Shown here piece by piece: positions 54,039 to 64,000 of a stretch of 64,000 nucleotides of DNA. The position numbers and the translations under genes were made by a program. Below the pieces are notes generated by a model. The model had not been told where the DNA came from, ran no database searches, and was given only the letters and a program-made list of their open reading frames with translations. Location of the stretch: contig JAYESD010000005.1 in NCBI GenBank assembly GCA_036927565.1, forward strand, positions 8,772,565 through 8,836,564. The letters run 5' to 3'. How positions within the stretch are numbered: the first letter of the stretch is position 1; each line of letters opens with the position of its first letter. This stretch comes from Tuctoria greenei (lineage: Eukaryota; Streptophyta; Magnoliopsida; Poales; Poaceae).

Positions 54039-54543
54039 TGTTAGGAAATCGGCGGTACGCTACTCTAGCAACTCTACCGCATCACCCAGGAAACATGCGA
54101 GTACAGAGGTCATGGATCGTTACCACTAGACGCACAGCGCAACGGAATGTAGATGCGCGTCGGTGTAGGAAGTAGACGATCTTGTTCGTCTCCTCCTCGT
54201 CCTCATCACATCAGTAGGTAGACGATCACGATCGTCGTAGCCGATCAACGCAGCAGTAGCAGCAGCGTTTCCACGAAGTCCACACGTACGGAGAGGAACG
54301 CCGTGCGCCGGTGTGCTAGCACCGCGCGCGCGGCAAGGGTCTCGGCATGAGGCCTTCGAGGGATTGCGGCTAGGGCTGTCACGTGGTGAGATGATTAGCC
54401 TCTAACCCTACCCCTCATATTTATAGGCGTACTAATGAGTTTTTAGATCGCAGGCCCATTAGTACCCTACTTGCTTATGGATCAAATATTCAATAGGCCA
54501 CAACCCGAATTGTTATGATTGTCTCTTGAGCACATCACCAACA
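54039..54543 (-). repeat. E6 5' LTR (505 bp)
   Basis: TGTTAGGAAATCGG to CACCAACA, flanked by GATTT. The minus strand has a TATA-like ATATTTATAGG-type word in reverse (CCTCATATTTATAGG at about 54412). It differs from the split LTR at numerous sites. Confidence 0.93.
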
Positions 54544-54785
54544 GATTTCTCCTGACATGTATTTGTGCATAACATAATATTGCCAGCCACTTTCCCGGGA
54601 AATATGTGATGTGTCAATCTTTAAACATCCATTCCTTTGCAATCTAGGGCGGAACAACACCAAGCTACCTCCTGATTTATTGGAGATGTATCAGACATTG
54701 GTGCTTGTAGTTTCCATTTCCAAAGACAAATCATGGTCTGTTATTGCCTGCTGTCACTATTTTAGTATTTATTTGCACTTCTTTA

Positions 54786-55073
54786 GGCCCTCTTTGGTAG
54801 AGCTTTACGGAGCTGATTCTCAGGTAGAATCTAAGAAGTGTCAAACATTGTTTTTCAGAAGAAGTGATTCTTTGCTGATTCAGTGAAGTGATTCTCTAAA
54901 ATGAACTATGAGACTGAAAGCTGAAAAAAATAGTTTCTCCTGATTCTGTGAAGTGATTCTCTATCCTGATTTTATGAGTTTATTCTAGAGAATCATTTTC
55001 AGTCACAGAATCACTTCACTAGAGAATAAGTAAATTTAGAGAATCAGCTCCGCAGATCTCTGCCAAAGGGGCC
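54786..55073. mobile_element. Tourist-like MITE (288 bp) with TTA duplication
   Basis: Left end GGCCCTCTTTGGTAGAG and right end (reverse strand) GGCCCCTTTGGCAGAG are inverted repeats. TTA flanks both sides (54783-54785, 55074-55076), the signature of PIF/Harbinger-type MITEs. The interior repeats GAAGTGATTCT and AGAATCA, forming a long stem. It lies in the last exon of the host gene. Confidence 0.85.
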
Positions 55074-58000
55074 TTATTCTTCGTCTCTGGTGCTGGAGTC
55101 TTGCTGGACGATCTAGTGGTGTCATCTAACATGTCCTGTTTATCATCTAGTATCTTGCTTGCTTCCCCTATTGCAAGGATTAACTCTAGTTGTTTTTGCT
55201 GTTGCTCCTGCGAGATATACAATTATGAGTACTTGTATCCAAAAGCGCAAAGCCATATATGAGCTCTATAGAATTAGAATTGTTTCTTGTACAGCTACTG
55301 TCCAATCGTTTCAGCTGCATCCTAGTTCTTAGCATACAAATAAAAACCACCACTTGCAGATGATGACCAAGTCGTTCATGGTAAATGTAAAATTTTCAGC
55401 ACTATGAGAGAGAAAAACTAAAGATACAACTAGGGTAAGTATGGAAACTCTTCCGTGCAGAGAAATGTTAAATGGTATAAATTCCTGTTAACATCTTTTT
55501 TCTTACAAAAAATGGAGGCTAGTGAAGTATTTGCAATCTCTTCATGACACTAGCTTCAACACGCATTGTACGATCATGACATTGCTAAATGCAAATAAAT
55601 AGGCAAAACAACTTAGAGTGAAGGCACATTATCTGCCACTTTGCAATGATTAATGCAACTAAAAATCTAGGCTAACCATCCTGGCACTATGTCATTCGCA
55701 TTAAGTATGGTAAGTAACAATTGAAATGCTGTCCCCGGGACAATAATATTATCATGGACTATAAGCCCTCGGATATGGGCATGTAAAAGAAATTTCTTGA
55801 TTGGGCGCCAGGTTTGTCTATTTCTTCCAACAATCCCTTCATTTGACCCCGGTACCAGGTACATTCTTCTTGGTGAAGGGTTAAAACAGGTGGAGGAAAC
55901 AAATCCTATTCTACAACAAGTGAATATGTTAACACCTATTTTCCTCTGGTCAAAATATTTTTTTGGAAACAAGAGTGTCCACAGCATATATTTGATCAAT
56001 ATTTAACTACAAAAGTACAAAAGACCCAACCCAAATGGGTCGGACCCTTCCCTGGACCCTACGCAAGCGGGAGCTACATGCACCGGGCTGCCCTTATTTT
56101 ATTTAACTACAAAAGTACAAAACCAGAGCTAAAGAGAAAATAGTGGTGGCTTTTATTCAATTGAACTATATCTAGAGATCCAATAAAGGCGTGATGTTAC
56201 AAAAGTGTTTCAAAAGTTTGAGTGTCTGACAAGAAGCATATCCGAATTGTCATGTTTCTGTGACCAGAGGGGGTAAATGTCAACAGCATGAATATACTAG
56301 GGAAGATTCAATAGTTATTTGCCTGGAACATTAGCAAAACTGCTCGCGGTCCACAACTGGATAAGGTGTCAGTCAGAGCAAGTATACTATCCATCACAAA
56401 AAAAAATTATAATAAACATTATCTAAGAAATTAGAACTTTGAGAAATAGTTGTGATAGTGATGGTAAACCATGCTGAAATGAGTACAATGTGAACCAACG
56501 TTAGGTGCTTGGATTTCCGCTAACAGAAAGTGCCAAGAAAGTCACCTGCATAGCAAATAGCACCTTCTGAATCGCACCAATTTCTTTCTCAAGAAGGTTT
56601 TCATGAGCTGCTAGTATTCGAGTGGCTTCAGAATTCTTTTGGGCCAAAGTTGCTGTCTGCAGTAGATAAGGTGAAGAAATGAAGCTATCAGGCTGCAATT
56701 ACATCAAACATCATACTGCCAACGAATACAATGTTCAAGATCAATCATGAGGCATCCAGTTATGATTTGCATGCCATAACAAAATTTGACTAAAACTGAT
56801 GCTTGGTAATGCCACTAAGCGATGCAACTTTTCTCTGACCAAAGCAATATGGCAAATTGATATGACTAATAATGCTGGTGCCGACAAAACAAACACATTT
56901 CTAACCAAATATACGTGTGCAAATATTTATACAGCTCAAACATAATATTCATGTAGATAGAATCAACCATGTTACGTCAAGAAACGTTAAACCTGAAAAT
57001 TGCTGCAGCTTCTAAAAAACAATAGCTTCTAAAAAAGTGAAGCAGGCCAAGAAGTGGTGATTTTCATGTAGTTTGACAGTTATCTTTATCAGCTATTTCA
57101 TGTGTTTAAATTCTTACAGGCCTATGTGCATCTTCTCAGAAAGGAGATGAAAATAAGCACATGACTAAACATGTCAGTCATAGACCCAAACAACAGTAAG
57201 TGCGGAATGGGATTGTTCGCAGCACATCAGCAGTTTGAAGTTTGAACCAACAGGAGCCTTTGCAATATGTCTCCACAATCAACTGAGCCATTAAGGATGC
57301 TAGCCAATGCCCTGTTGAACTGTCCCTGGATGCAGTTTTCAAAACGCCTTGGGGATCTTTAGTTGATCAATGGATCAAGTGCATGTGCAATCTTGAGGAG
57401 AATACTTGAGCGTGACAAAAGCTTGACATTTAGCAGTTCACATGGAGTTGTAATCAACAAGTTAGGTAACATTAGCACTTAGCAAAGTACCAATTTGGAC
57501 AAGCACGAATCCAACTTTGTGACGTCACATTTTTAATCCCATTTCAAATATTAAATCTACATTATGTGCTCTCTCTCTCTCTCTCTACGCTAATAATGAA
57601 GTAGTCGGACAAATTAAACAATACCTCACTGATAGGATCCCTCAGCGTCCTCCGCAGCACCCTAAACCTGAGGCCGAGCTTCTCCACGGTCCTTGACAGC
57701 ACCCCGACGGCCACCACGACCCCCCTCACGCATTCCTCCAGCTTCTCGACCCTCCCAACCAACCCCACGCCCACCTTCTCCGCGGCACCGCCCGCCCCGC
57801 GCAGCCGCCTCCGCTGCCTCCGCCGTAGCAGGCTCCCGATCGCTACCGCGCCCACCAAGAGCACGTACTGCACGACCAACAGACTCCCGCCCAACAGCGT
57901 GGGGGCGTAGCTGGCGCTACCCGGCGTGAAGACGAGGCGAGCGACGCAGACCACCGAACAGATGGCGGGCGGCGCCAGGCAGAGAAGCTCCGCGGCCGAG

Positions 58001-58303
58001 AAGAGCGCGTCAAGGGCGCCGCCGCCGCGGACGGCCTCGCCTATGGAACGCGGACGGGATCAGCTAAAATCTCGAGGTGTGGTTCTGTGTGTTATGCAAG
58101 TGTGCCGAGTTCGTAGGTGTGGGCATGTGGGTACCTGACGCGTGGGCGCGAAGCAGCGGAGGCCATCGGGATCGAGGAGCTCGGGAGAGAGGAAGAAAAG
58201 AGGACAGAGAGCACGGGAACGGGAGGCGGTGGTGGAGGTTAGCGCCTGAGCAGGGGCTGCCGCGGAGCGGCGCGAGAGGAGTGGGATACGACGGCAGCAT
58301 CAT
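55019..58303 (-). CDS. Predicted plastid-targeted membrane protein, four exons (294 aa)
   Basis: Exons: 58303-58135, 58040-57625, 56656-56546, 55207-55019. All junctions are GT-AG (CAG|GTACC, GAG|GTATTG, CAG|GTGACT) and the phases agree (1, 0, 0). Exon 1 (MMLPSYPTPLAPLRGSP.., rich in Ser/Pro/Arg, few acidic residues) looks like a chloroplast transit peptide. Two hydrophobic segments are at about residues 68-94 and 104-128, followed by RRRQRRR, then amphipathic helices with heptad character (VGRVEKLEECV, LAAHENLLEKEIGAIQ, EQQQKQLELILAIG). The last 17 residues and the stop come from the MITE. The closing residues before it (PAPETKNK) are gene-derived. I recognise no named family. The structure suggests a thylakoid or envelope protein with a soluble coiled-coil tail; the exact role is unknown. 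Confidence 0.72.
56023..56099 (+). mobile_element. 5'-truncated Au SINE in an intron
   Basis: GACCCAACCCAAATGGGT...GGACCCTACGCAAGCGGGAG...CACCGGGCTGCCC closely resembles the 3' part of the plant Au SINE as I remember it. The same 23-base sequence flanks both sides (56000-56022 and 56100-56122), a long target duplication of the kind LINE machinery makes. It sits in intron 3 of the plastid-protein gene. Confidence 0.75.
57569..57586. repeat. (CT)9 microsatellite
   Basis: Nine CT units in intron 2 of the plastid-protein gene, about 40 bases from the exon 2 donor. Confidence 0.9.
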
Positions 58304-59596
58304 AGGGAGAAGATGATTTGGCGAGGCGAGCGCTGCGGTTACCGGTTAGAAAGGACGATGAGAGGAGAAAATTGCAATTTTTCTATTTCTAACATTAAGT
58401 TTTATCAAAATACTACTTTTAACATGTGACACACCAGAATATCATTATAATTCTTTTTTACTTGCTTATTTACCATCCAGACAGCATGTTAGAACTAATA
58501 GAACTTTTAAACAGTGGAAAATAAGTAAATGGACCAAAGTACCCTTATGTTTCCATGCATATCTTATTTTTTTTTTCTTACCCTAATTATTCTCTGCCCG
58601 TTTGTTTTTCCCGTACACATTCCACTCCCCGCCGCCACCGGGCACCCGAGCCCGACGCCGCCCTGCGTCACCGCATCCTTCGCTCAAAGCCGTCGAGGAT
58701 GAAGAACCGGCACCACTGCCCCACGCCGCATCAGTCGTCGCCCTGCACTCAATCGATCGAAGCCGCAGCCACCTGAAGCCGCCGAAGATGAAGTACTGGT
58801 GCCACCGTCCCAGGCCACACCGGTCGCCGACCGAGGCCCCGCCGTCGGGCGCCGCCGCCCCGCTCCCAGCCAACGCCGCCCCAGCCCCGCCCGAATCCTC
58901 CCTGCTGCTGGAATCCCCACCGCCAGCAGCGGACGCCGCCCTACAACCGGTATTTGTCTCTTTTCCTCCATTCTTCGTTTATGTCCATGTTTGGTTAATC
59001 ACACTGGTTAAGCCTGCTCGCTGGATTAGAGATGTCAGTCTCAAGTCCAAAAGTCCATGCTCTTTGAATAGATGATTCATCATCTAATTGTGTTGTTTTC
59101 ACTTTGTAGGAAGTGGAAACTAAGAAAGAATACCACTAAAGTTTGGTTTCCAACATCAGCCATCAACACCACTCAAGAAAGATAGTGTGATATTGTGACA
59201 TGTGGGATGTAAACTTTATTGTGTATGATCTGTAATGTTATTTGTGACGTGTGAAAATTATTGTGTATGACTTGTGACGTACGAACATTATTGTTTATGG
59301 CTATGACTTGTTTATGGATGTGACATGTTAATTTTATTGTGTATGTGTTAAATTTATAGTTTGTATCTATCATTTGTCAAATTTAATTATGTATGTGTTA
59401 TGTATTTTTCCTTATTTTCCCACATATTTTTCTAATATTCATATATTTTTTCCAAAATTTCCTTATATGTTTCTTATTCAGTTTTTTAATAATTTTGCAT
59501 TTTTTTCGTTTTTTGACAATTTTGTTCCTATTCTAAAATAATTTTCCTAATTAATAGTAATTTTATACCATTTTAATTTTTTTCTCAATTTCCTGT
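58304..59596. other. Upstream region and gene-poor stretch; weak exon-like block
   Basis: 58304-58600 is the likely promoter side of the plastid-protein gene; I see no clear TATA box. 58620-58950 is strongly GC-rich with a plus-strand frame (58602-59075) of Pro/Ala/Arg-rich composition and a possible donor CCG|GTATTT at about 58950. It could be a first exon or a captured GC-rich fragment, but no domain is recognisable. 59050-59596 is AT-rich with GTGTATG/GTGACATG near-repeats and nothing else. Confidence 0.3.
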
Positions 59597-59984
59597 TGAA
59601 AGCATCTAGGCCCCCATGAGGTATGATTTCGGTGATTAATGACAACCGTTGGATATTACTAATGAGTTTTGTGGATGCAAGGTCTCTCATATAATTCATC
59701 ACACTTAATAAACTCGATATGTATATCATCTATTGTTTATTGGATACAATTGGAGACCCCTCAACAAATTATTTTACAAGGTCAATCGATTTTTATGAAG
59801 ATTAAAAGAAAAAGAACATATGCCAAATTTATTCCATCGAAATTGACAGCGCTCAAGACTTGGTCATCATCAGAAGAACATTTCAAACCAATGTCTGAGA
59901 GGTCACTCGAACAAATTCCAAAAGAATCATTTAGAACAACTCGAAGCAGACAAAATCAACTCACTAGCTCAACCGATGTATCCT
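59597..59984 (+). repeat. LTR7: start of an E2-family LTR, cut by E8
   Basis: TGAAAGCATCTAGG at 59597 and about 388 bases aligning with 26089-26475, ending at CAACCGATGTATCC. The remainder should continue beyond E8, outside the window. The preceding bases CCTGT would be its target duplication. Confidence 0.9.
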
Positions 59985-61481
59985 TCAATGTGGCCTAAAG
60001 GGGGAGTGAATAGGCCTTTTTGAAAATTGTCGGATCCTGCAACACTTAACAACCAGTTCAAAACCAGAGAAATCGGACTAGTCCGGTAAAGTGCGGACTA
60101 GTCCGGTGTATACGGACTAGATTCGTTAGGTTTGACCGATTAACTTTGTTCTTCAATATATGCAGCGGAAGTATACGATTAGACAAAGTGTCACAAGGTT
60201 ATGAATCAGGTTGTATCACGATTCAAAATTATACTTAATATTTCAACGTAAAGTAATCAAGATCAATTTGCAACCCTAGATTGATATGAAGTAAGAACAA
60301 TAAACACAACAGAGAACACAAGAGAATTATCCCGTAGTTCGGTTCCCACAAAGGCAACCTACATCCACGTTGAGGAGTCCACAAAAGGACCGGGTCTTCT
60401 CCAACCCTACACTCGTCGGATCGCCACGAAGGTCAATCCTCTTCCACTTATCTCAAAGGGGTGAATAACCGAATTCAAGGGGCTTTCTCACACGTTGAGA
60501 GCTCCCTTGGATTACAACACAAAATACCACCAAGAACACACTAAAAAATTACAAATAAATCGCAGGAGTGTGTTAGAGAACCAAACCAAGAGCTCAATGT
60601 GGCGTTGAATGGAACTAGAGTGAATCCTCAAAGGATTGATCTTTGTTGAACTTAATTTCGTGGAGAGATGTGGTTTTTGAGTTTCTTGAAAGGTGTGGCG
60701 GCACTAGGGTTCGAGAGTTAGTAAAATATGGCCGTACAACTCTATTTATATGGGTTTCTTAAAAGTGTCTGTTAGGATTCAGAAAGATCGGACTAGTCCG
60801 TGGTGGTCACCGAACTAGTCCGGTGTGCTGTGTGTAGCAAACCCTAAGTTTTCCGAAATATCGGACTAGTCCGGCTAGGAGCGGACTTGTCCGATTTCGC
60901 TACTGGAAATCATTAGACTAGTTCGATAGTCATCGGACTTGTCCGGACATGTGAAACCCTAAGTGTATAGGATGACAAGTCTGCACTTGGAGGACTTGTC
61001 CGATTCAGATCAGAGGGTATTTCGGACTAGTCCGTGCAAACATCGGACTTGTCCGATTTGGATCAGAAAGAATATCGGACTAGTCCGGCTGTGATCGGAC
61101 TTGTCCGATTTTGTGTGACTTGTGAAGTGTTTTGAGGACTAGTCCGCACTGGGGAGGACTAGTCCGATTCTAGTCAGAAAGGATATCGGACTAGTCCGGT
61201 GTTAGTCGGACTAGTCCGGTCCTGTGTAACTTTGTGCAATGTGTTTGTTTAATTGTGATTGAGCTCTTGGGATGTGTTTTCTTAACACACTCCATACATA
61301 ATTATCTACTATTCTTCTTCCTTGAGCTCATTTCCACTTTGCTCCTCATTATTCCTTTCTTTTTGGCACTTTGCTCATTTTTCTATTAAAGTCCTGCACT
61401 TATCTCAACAAAGAGGTTAGGATCCCAATTGCTTGTCATAAATCATCCAAAACCCACAAGGGAGTCCTAGATGCACTTTCA
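59985..61481 (-). repeat. E8 3' LTR (about 1497 bp)
   Basis: Runs from ATGTGGCCTAAAGG to GCACTTTCA. It has about 17 palindromic units (60075-61220), a reverse-strand TATA box at about 60741-60756, the ATTATCCCGTAGTTCGG block at about 60327, and the GGCCT/AGGCC arms at its element-3' end (59992-60019). Confidence 0.92.
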
Positions 61482-61905
61482 ATCTCCCCTTTTTTGGTGA
61501 TTGATGACAACCAATTGAGATTTTACAAAATATGAGAAAAAATTGAGATTTTCGTAAAGCTTGCACATATGGGTCCAAAATACATCAAGTAGTGAAAGCA
61601 TAGTCCATATGTGCATTCTTTATGGTGGGATGCATACCTAAGTGCATTGAAACATTGAGAATGACATAATTGACATTAATTATCCAATAGCAAGCATATA
61701 TGTCATTCTAGAGCAAAATCACAGTTTTCATAAATAGTACTCAAAAGATCAAGTCATTGCATCACAGAACCATAATTAACATAAGATCATTGTGAAAACA
61801 TTACAAGCCACAAAAGATTTAAAAAAGCAAAGCATAGAACTCTCTCCTCGCAAACTGAAGCTAAGCTAAGACTAAGACTCCCCCTCAATCTCTCCTCCTT
61901 TGGCA
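61482..61905 (-). other. E8 polypurine tracts and 3' untranslated region
   Basis: Minus-strand AAAAAAGGGGAGAT abuts the LTR (61482-61495). A second tract, AAAGGAGGAGAGATTGAGGG, lies at about 61880-61900, now carrying an A in the G run. No gene is seen. Confidence 0.75.
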
Positions 61906-61945
61906 TCAAGACACCAAAAAGAAGGAGAGGAGGGTTCTAGGGTCT

Positions 61946-63507
61946 TCACTCTTCGCTGTCGGTCCTCTCATCGTTGTCTTCATCATCTTCATCTTCAGCT
62001 TGATGAGGAGGAGGAGGAGGAGGAGGTGCGGAGGTACTCGAGTCCCCAACACCAAAGTAGGCAAGCTCGGAGGGGGTCAAGGTCCTAAGCTCGGTGAAAT
62101 CAGAATTTGAGTCTTCAGAGATTGTTGGAGACCCAATTGGCTCAATCTCCAGCTTTTGGCAAATTTACTTGACATTTACCTTGATATACTTCATGTCCTC
62201 CTTTCTTTTCTTGTTGAGCTTATGGGCCTTCACTTTGGCCTTTTTGCAGGAGGCAAAGATTGCAGCCAGGTACTTGAGAATTCCGCTGGTTGAACCTTTT
62301 TCAGGGGCTGCTCTAGAAGCAGGGGCAGCCCTAGCATCTTCTCTTGATCTTGCTGGTGCCTCGGGACTAGAGGCCAGCGAGGAAGCAGCCTGCACACTCG
62401 GCTTTTGAGGCATTTGAGGCCTCAAGGGGAGATGCTCCACGTCTTTCACAAACTCAATGCTGGTGACTTTCTCAATCACAAACATTAGGTAAGGAGCATA
62501 TCCGCAAGATCTGTTGGGAGTGCAGGATATGTTCACCATATCATTCCAAATGTATTCCGCCACATCAAATGGGCGGTCCTTGCTTATGACCCTCATCAGA
62601 GTCTGGAGGTATCCTTGCACACTCCCAGCATCTCCATCCTTGGGAGCAATTGTCTTCCTTAACACTCTGTTCAACACCACAAAGAATGGTTTCATGTTTT
62701 TGGTGGAAGGAGGGTTTAACTTTGAGTTTGGCTCATATAGGAACTTCATCCTATCCTTGTCAATGACACCAATGTTGTGTATGACCAAGCAATCAGATCT
62801 TGTGGTGTCAAGATGAAGCAGGTTAGCAAAATCTTCTTGAGTAATGGTGTACTTGGATCCATGGGTCATCCAAGTGACACTCTCCTCATCCTCACTTGAG
62901 AAGTGATAGGTCACAAAGAACTGCGCAATCACTTCATCATTCTAGTTATTTCTGAAAGCAAACAGATCTCTCAGTCCATGCTTCTCAATGGCTCTCACTA
63001 CATCAGTGAATGGGGAGCAACCCTTCTTCTCAAAATGTGCCTAGTCAATCCACTGATTGTGCACAACTGGTGTCTTCATTGGGAGATACACCGGTCTGTA
63101 GAATCAGCATGGAAGTTGCACCAGAACCTTCCATCAGCCGCTTGCTTTGGTCGTCCATACCAATCGATGCTTCTAAACTTGGCCGCTGAGTCACTGCCCT
63201 TCCCGTTGAACTTCTCTTCATTTGGGTCTCGGACCCCTTCCCTTGGAGCATGAAGTTTCAACGGGCCAACCGGACCCGTAGCAATCCCTTTGCCCTTGCC
63301 CTTTGCTTGGTGAGGGCCACTCGATGATGCAGCTGCCTTGGAGACTGGCTTCTTAGCTAGCACCTTCCTCCAAGCCTGTGGAGGAGACTGAGCTGGCTCA
63401 GACGGTCTTTCTTGGCGCTTCTTGCCAAGACCCGTCGAGGTCCGACGTGCCACCTCGATGTCCATCTCGGCCTCAAAGTCGGAGACATCATTGTCGGAGC
63501 TCGACAT
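61946..63507 (-). pseudogene. E8 ORF3, broken copy
   Basis: ATG at 63507 (MSSSDNDVSDFE) and end ERTDSEE at 61946 match E3 ORF3. Disruptions: a frameshift near 63105 after FHAD, TAG near 63043 and 62943, and TAA at about 62169 (Gln expected). Between these the sequence still reads FFVTYHFSSEDEESVTWMTH and KTIAPKDGDAG. Comparison with E3 shows that the domain was maintained in the family before decay. Confidence 0.88.
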
Positions 63508-64000
63508 GACCTCAGAATGAGTGGTATGAATGATAATGAATGACACAAGGCAAAGGTGTGAACGGGTAGCAAGGAATTGCATTAAGTAATTGAAGAATTA
63601 GGTTTTGAGTTCAGAAACATCAGACTTGTCCGGGGGACCGGACTTGTCCATGCATGGACCGGACTAGTCCGGTGTTCATCCTCAAAAACCTAAGAGACTG
63701 GATAAATGGTGAATTCTAATGCACAACGACCTTAACATACACGTAATACATCAAGAGAGCATGTATATAGAGAGAAATGCTAGACTATTTGATCAACAAT
63801 GAAGAAATTTGGGATTTTGTAGGGTTTGAGCGAAAATTACCGAAGAATTGCTTGAAACTTGGAGATGAGGGTGTTGAAGGCCGGACAAGTCCGCTAGCTT
63901 CAATCCTCAAGTGGACAAGCTTGATTTCCGCCCAAACGCAAAGTTTTTTGGTGGAGGGAGCAAGGAATCGTCTTGGGAGCTCGAGCACGAAGAGAGAGAG
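63508..64000 (-). promoter_or_regulatory. E8 pol-ORF3 spacer, partial, with palindromes and candidate intron
   Basis: Palindromic units at about 63623-63675 and a CGGACAAGTCCG at 63882. Candidate intron on the minus strand: donor TTCG|GTAATTTTCG at 63840, acceptor CATTCTGAG ending at 63511 (330 nt). Same positions as in E3. The window ends inside the leader. Confidence 0.4.

Larger units (their letters stand above)
43191..54543 (-). mobile_element. E6: Ty1-copia element, non-Sirevirus type, decayed
   Basis: Target duplication GATTT is perfect (43186-43190, 54544-54548). LTRs are short (about 505 bp), TGTTAGGAAATCGG ... CACCAACA. Gag-pol is one long frame on the minus strand with stops. There is no third ORF. 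One LTR is interrupted by E5. About 7.4 kb is its own sequence. I do not commit to a lineage; the gag motif NFIDWYRNLRIVLRQEK and the short LTR separate it from the Sireviruses here. Confidence 0.93.
59985..64000 (-). mobile_element. E8: E3-family Sirevirus, 3' part only
   Basis: 3' LTR, polypurine tracts, ORF3 and part of the pol-ORF3 spacer, in the same order as E3. The window ends before pol. Sequence identity to E3 is lower than between E3's LTRs, and ORF3 is broken, so it is an older copy. It is inserted in LTR7. The first bases (TTCAATGTGGCC) suggest that the terminal TG has mutated. Confidence 0.92.

Noticed and set aside
58602..59075. GC-rich plus-strand ORF of 157 codons
   Set aside because: Low-complexity Pro/Ala/Arg and equally open on the other strand; at best an exon fragment.

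Overview
The window is nuclear DNA of a grass. The evidence is a GC-rich first exon with a plastid-targeting leader, plant GT-AG introns, Tourist-type and Au-SINE insertions, and dense nests of Ty1-copia elements of the Sirevirus type. I cannot name the species. There are no bacterial, phage or CRISPR features. About 85 % of the sequence belongs to LTR retrotransposons inserted into one another.

Layout. E1 (1-10342, +) is a decayed Sirevirus whose 5' LTR is cut by the window start. E3 (10434-22264, -) is a young Sirevirus with open reading frames and a perfect AAATG target duplication. E1 and E3 both sit inside one older LTR (LTR4: 10343-10433 plus 22265-23663). Then comes a decayed plant-mobile-domain gene (23664-25283) and a GRF zinc-finger pseudogene (25842-26083, resuming 38311-38637). 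The zinc-finger pseudogene is split by E2 (26089-38305, +), a second Sirevirus family with GTCGT duplications. From 38638 to 43190 lie intergenic DNA and two or three hAT-type non-autonomous elements. E6 (43191-54543, -) is a different, decayed copia element with GATTT duplications. One of its LTRs is broken by E5 (43261-47238, +), an internally deleted relative of E2. From 54549 to 58303 is the one convincing host gene, on the minus strand: a predicted plastid membrane protein whose last exon ends inside a MITE and whose intron carries an Au SINE. After a gene-poor stretch, an E2-type LTR (LTR7, 59597-59984) is interrupted by E8 (59985-64000, -), an E3-type element that runs off the window.

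How the retroelement parts work together. All gag-bearing Sireviruses here share one architecture. Gag consists of a capsid-like region, a CCHC knuckle and a long tail ending in an AWVPK motif. The tail is exactly bounded by plant splice sites (donor AAG|GT, or AT in E2; acceptor (T/C)AG|G). The intron lengths in E1, E2 and E3 are 877, 937 and 1003 nt, all equal to 1 modulo 3, so removal puts Pol in frame with Gag. E5 lacks exactly this interval and is fused in frame, as a reverse-transcribed spliced RNA would be. I read this as a splicing switch: unspliced RNA makes tailed Gag, spliced RNA makes Gag-Pol. This is the most interesting candidate system in the window.

A second theme is short palindromes in the LTR U3. 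The E1/E3 family uses CCGGACTAGTCCGG and its CTTG variant; the E2/E5 family uses CATCGG-N5-CCGATG. The same palindromes recur between pol and a third ORF. In E1, and more weakly in E2, that second array is followed by a TATA-like box, suggesting an LTR-like internal promoter for ORF3. All counts and alignments were made by eye.
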